Assembly: GCA_900314935.1 (NCBI GenBank)
Contig: OMXE01000007.1
Coordinates: forward strand, 62,001-126,000
DNA: 64,000 nucleotides
Reading direction: 5' to 3'
Source: an uncultured Prevotella sp.
GTDB lineage: Bacteria; Bacteroidota; Bacteroidia; Bacteroidales; Bacteroidaceae
The stretch's first letter is position 1. Every line of letters starts with the position of its first letter. The notes below the pieces were generated by a model that was given only the letters and a program-made list of their open reading frames with translations, ran no database searches and was not told where the DNA came from. The position numbers and the translations under genes were made by a program. Below, in pieces: positions 62,821 through 64,000 of the stretch.

Positions 62821-63941
62821 ACGAACAGGAGACGATATACACGATGGCGCTGACGCGCATGAACTACTTCAACCTGGCAGGACTGCTGCAGCTGTATAGG
62901 GAGTTGGGAAGTGCCACAGCCATCATAGAGAACCGGGAACACCTTAAGGAGATGATTCCTGAGGTTTCACCGCGACTGCTAAGCGGACTGAAGGACCTTG
63001 GAGACGCGATGAAACGGGCGGAAACGGAATGGGAGTATGACCAGCGATATGGCATACAGGTCATCACCATGAACGACAGTCGTTACCCGCAACGGTTGAA
63101 GGAGTGTGAAGATGCTCCGTTGGTGCTGTTCTACATGGGTACAGCCGACCTGAACCAGCAAAGGGTGATCAACATCGTAGGAACACGCCATTGTACGGCC
63201 TACGGTCAGGATGTTATCCGACGATTCGTGCAGGAACTGAAACAACGATGTCCACAGGTGCTCATCGTGAGCGGAATGGCCTACGGCGTGGATATCCACG
63301 CACACCGCGAGGCGTTACAGAATGGGTATGAGACAGTGGCTGTGCTTGCGCATGGTCTCGACTACCTCTACCCGCAACAGCACAAGGCAACGGCCAAGGA
63401 AATGCTGACACAGGGCGGACTGCTTACGGAGCATTTCACGCAGACGAATGCGGAGAAGATGAACTTCGTGCGACGTAACCGCATCGTGGCGGGAATGAGC
63501 GACGCCTGCATACTCGTGGAGAGTGCTGCCAGAGGTGGAGGATTGATTACCTGTCGGCTGTCGCGCGAGTATAACCGCGACGTATTCGCTTTCCCAGGCA
63601 GAACGAACGATCGTTACTCTGAGGGGTGTAACAACCTGATACGCGACAATGGGGCAGCCTTGATTAATAGTGCGGAGGATTTCATCCACGCCATGGGATG
63701 GGAGGAGGATGCCGCACTGGTAAAGGCCCAGCAGCAAGGAATAGAACGCAGTCTGTTTCCCGAGCTGTCACCCGATGAAACCGCGGTTTTTGAAGCACTG
63801 AAGAAACAGAATGATCAGCCGGTGAACCGACTGGCTGTGAACACGAATATCCCCGTGGGGCGTCTTACCTCTCTCCTCTTCGAAATGGAGATGAAGGGTG
63901 TTGTAAGGACGTTAGCAGGAGGAGGATATCATTTGATGTGA
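62817..63941 (+). CDS. dprA: DNA-processing protein DprA
   Basis: A 374-residue DprA/Smf. It loads RecA on incoming single-stranded DNA in natural transformation and is widely kept even in non-competent species. An N-terminal SAM/HhH-like part (1-75) precedes the Rossmann domain with IVGTRHCTAYGQDV, VSGMAYGVDIHAHREAL, VLAHGLDYLYP, FVRRNRIVAGMSDACILVES and CNNLIRDNGAAL. A C-terminal winged helix (about 305-374, TNIPVGRLTSLLFEMEMKGV) completes the usual three-part layout. It starts with GTG overlapping the thioesterase stop. Confidence 0.96.
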   Translation: MNEQETIYTMALTRMNYFNLAGLLQLYRELGSATAIIENREHLKEMIPEVSPRLLSGLKDLGDAMKRAETEWEYDQRYGIQVITMNDSRYPQRLKECEDAPLVLFYMGTADLNQQRVINIVGTRHCTAYGQDVIRRFVQELKQRCPQVLIVSGMAYGVDIHAHREALQNGYETVAVLAHGLDYLYPQQHKATAKEMLTQGGLLTEHFTQTNAEKMNFVRRNRIVAGMSDACILVESAARGGGLITCRLSREYNRDVFAFPGRTNDRYSEGCNNLIRDNGAALINSAEDFIHAMGWEEDAALVKAQQQGIERSLFPELSPDETAVFEALKKQNDQPVNRLAVNTNIPVGRLTSLLFEMEMKGVVRTLAGGGYHLM

Positions 63942-63946
63942 GAGCC

Positions 63947-64000
63947 CGAAGGCTCTCGAGGAAGGACGAAGGAGATATGATGCTAAGATTGTGTTATGAA
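63947..64000. repeat. Left end of a palindromic element, cut by window edge
   Basis: A small hairpin (GAGCC-cgaa-GGCTC) is followed by ggaaggacgaaggag, the word of the 49.2-kb element's arms. Then comes atatgatgctaagattgtg, which aligns with the start of its core (agaatagcactgagatactg). Confidence 0.45.

Overview
The window looks like chromosome from a Bacteroidales bacterium, most likely Prevotella or a close relative. The signs are TonB-linked SusC/SusD outer-membrane proteins, a hybrid two-component system, BspA-type leucine-rich repeat proteins with Prevotella-style C-terminal sorting tails, a Bacteroidetes DUF set (DUF4249, DUF2851, WbqC, DUF6057) and promoters of the TTTG / TAnnTTTG type. 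No rRNA, tRNA, CRISPR array, insertion sequence or prophage gene was recognised.

Layout. 1-14.4 kb: the tail of an unknown gene, a secreted GH2 glycosidase, a DEAD-box RNA helicase, a repeat-filled 1 kb intergenic region, a TonB receptor / DUF4249 / MG2-plug operon, a LOG-family protein, a flavodiiron protein and a PfkB sugar kinase. 14.4-33.6 kb: one minus-strand run of six tightly spaced genes for exported proteins. These are an Ig-repeat protein with a T9SS-like tail, an outer-membrane barrel, a 2903-residue giant resembling TANFOR-type proteins, an Fn3 protein and two lipoproteins. A set of 21-bp-phased direct repeats precedes the run. 33.8-40.1 kb: an M16 peptidase, a lipoprotein with a CxxCH motif and beta-propeller repeats, a DUF6057 membrane protein, and a secreted protein made of two nearly identical 151-residue modules. 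40.7-45.8 kb: a SusC/SusD pair without adjacent enzymes. 46-49.1 kb: dapB-lepB-wbqC. 50.2-56.3 kb: two copies of a cassette made of an LRR surface protein and a ~72-residue peptide, separated by an internally deleted dinD remnant. 56.9-64 kb: a hybrid two-component regulator, divergent DUF2851, a thioesterase and dprA.

The main novelty is a population of ~125-bp palindromic elements. Each has ~31-38 bp inverted arms, usually built from reiterated 6-9 bp words, around a ~50-60 bp core. Copies lie between genes (49.2, 56.7 kb; degenerate or truncated at 48.2, 53.0 and 63.9 kb). They also lie inside genes as in-frame 126-bp (42-codon) insertions, in the M16 peptidase and the TonB receptor. Longer word arrays at 5.7 and 49.6 kb follow a related plan. 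Similar words have entered low-complexity stretches of the helicase and of WbqC. The second candidate system is the six-gene giant-surface-protein operon with its phased operator-like repeats, and the third is the duplicated LRR/peptide cassette.

Promoters are unusually legible. At least six have a TTTG box exactly 20 nt from a TAnnTTTG box, which helped fix several start codons. All functional assignments come from reading the sequence; no database search was run.
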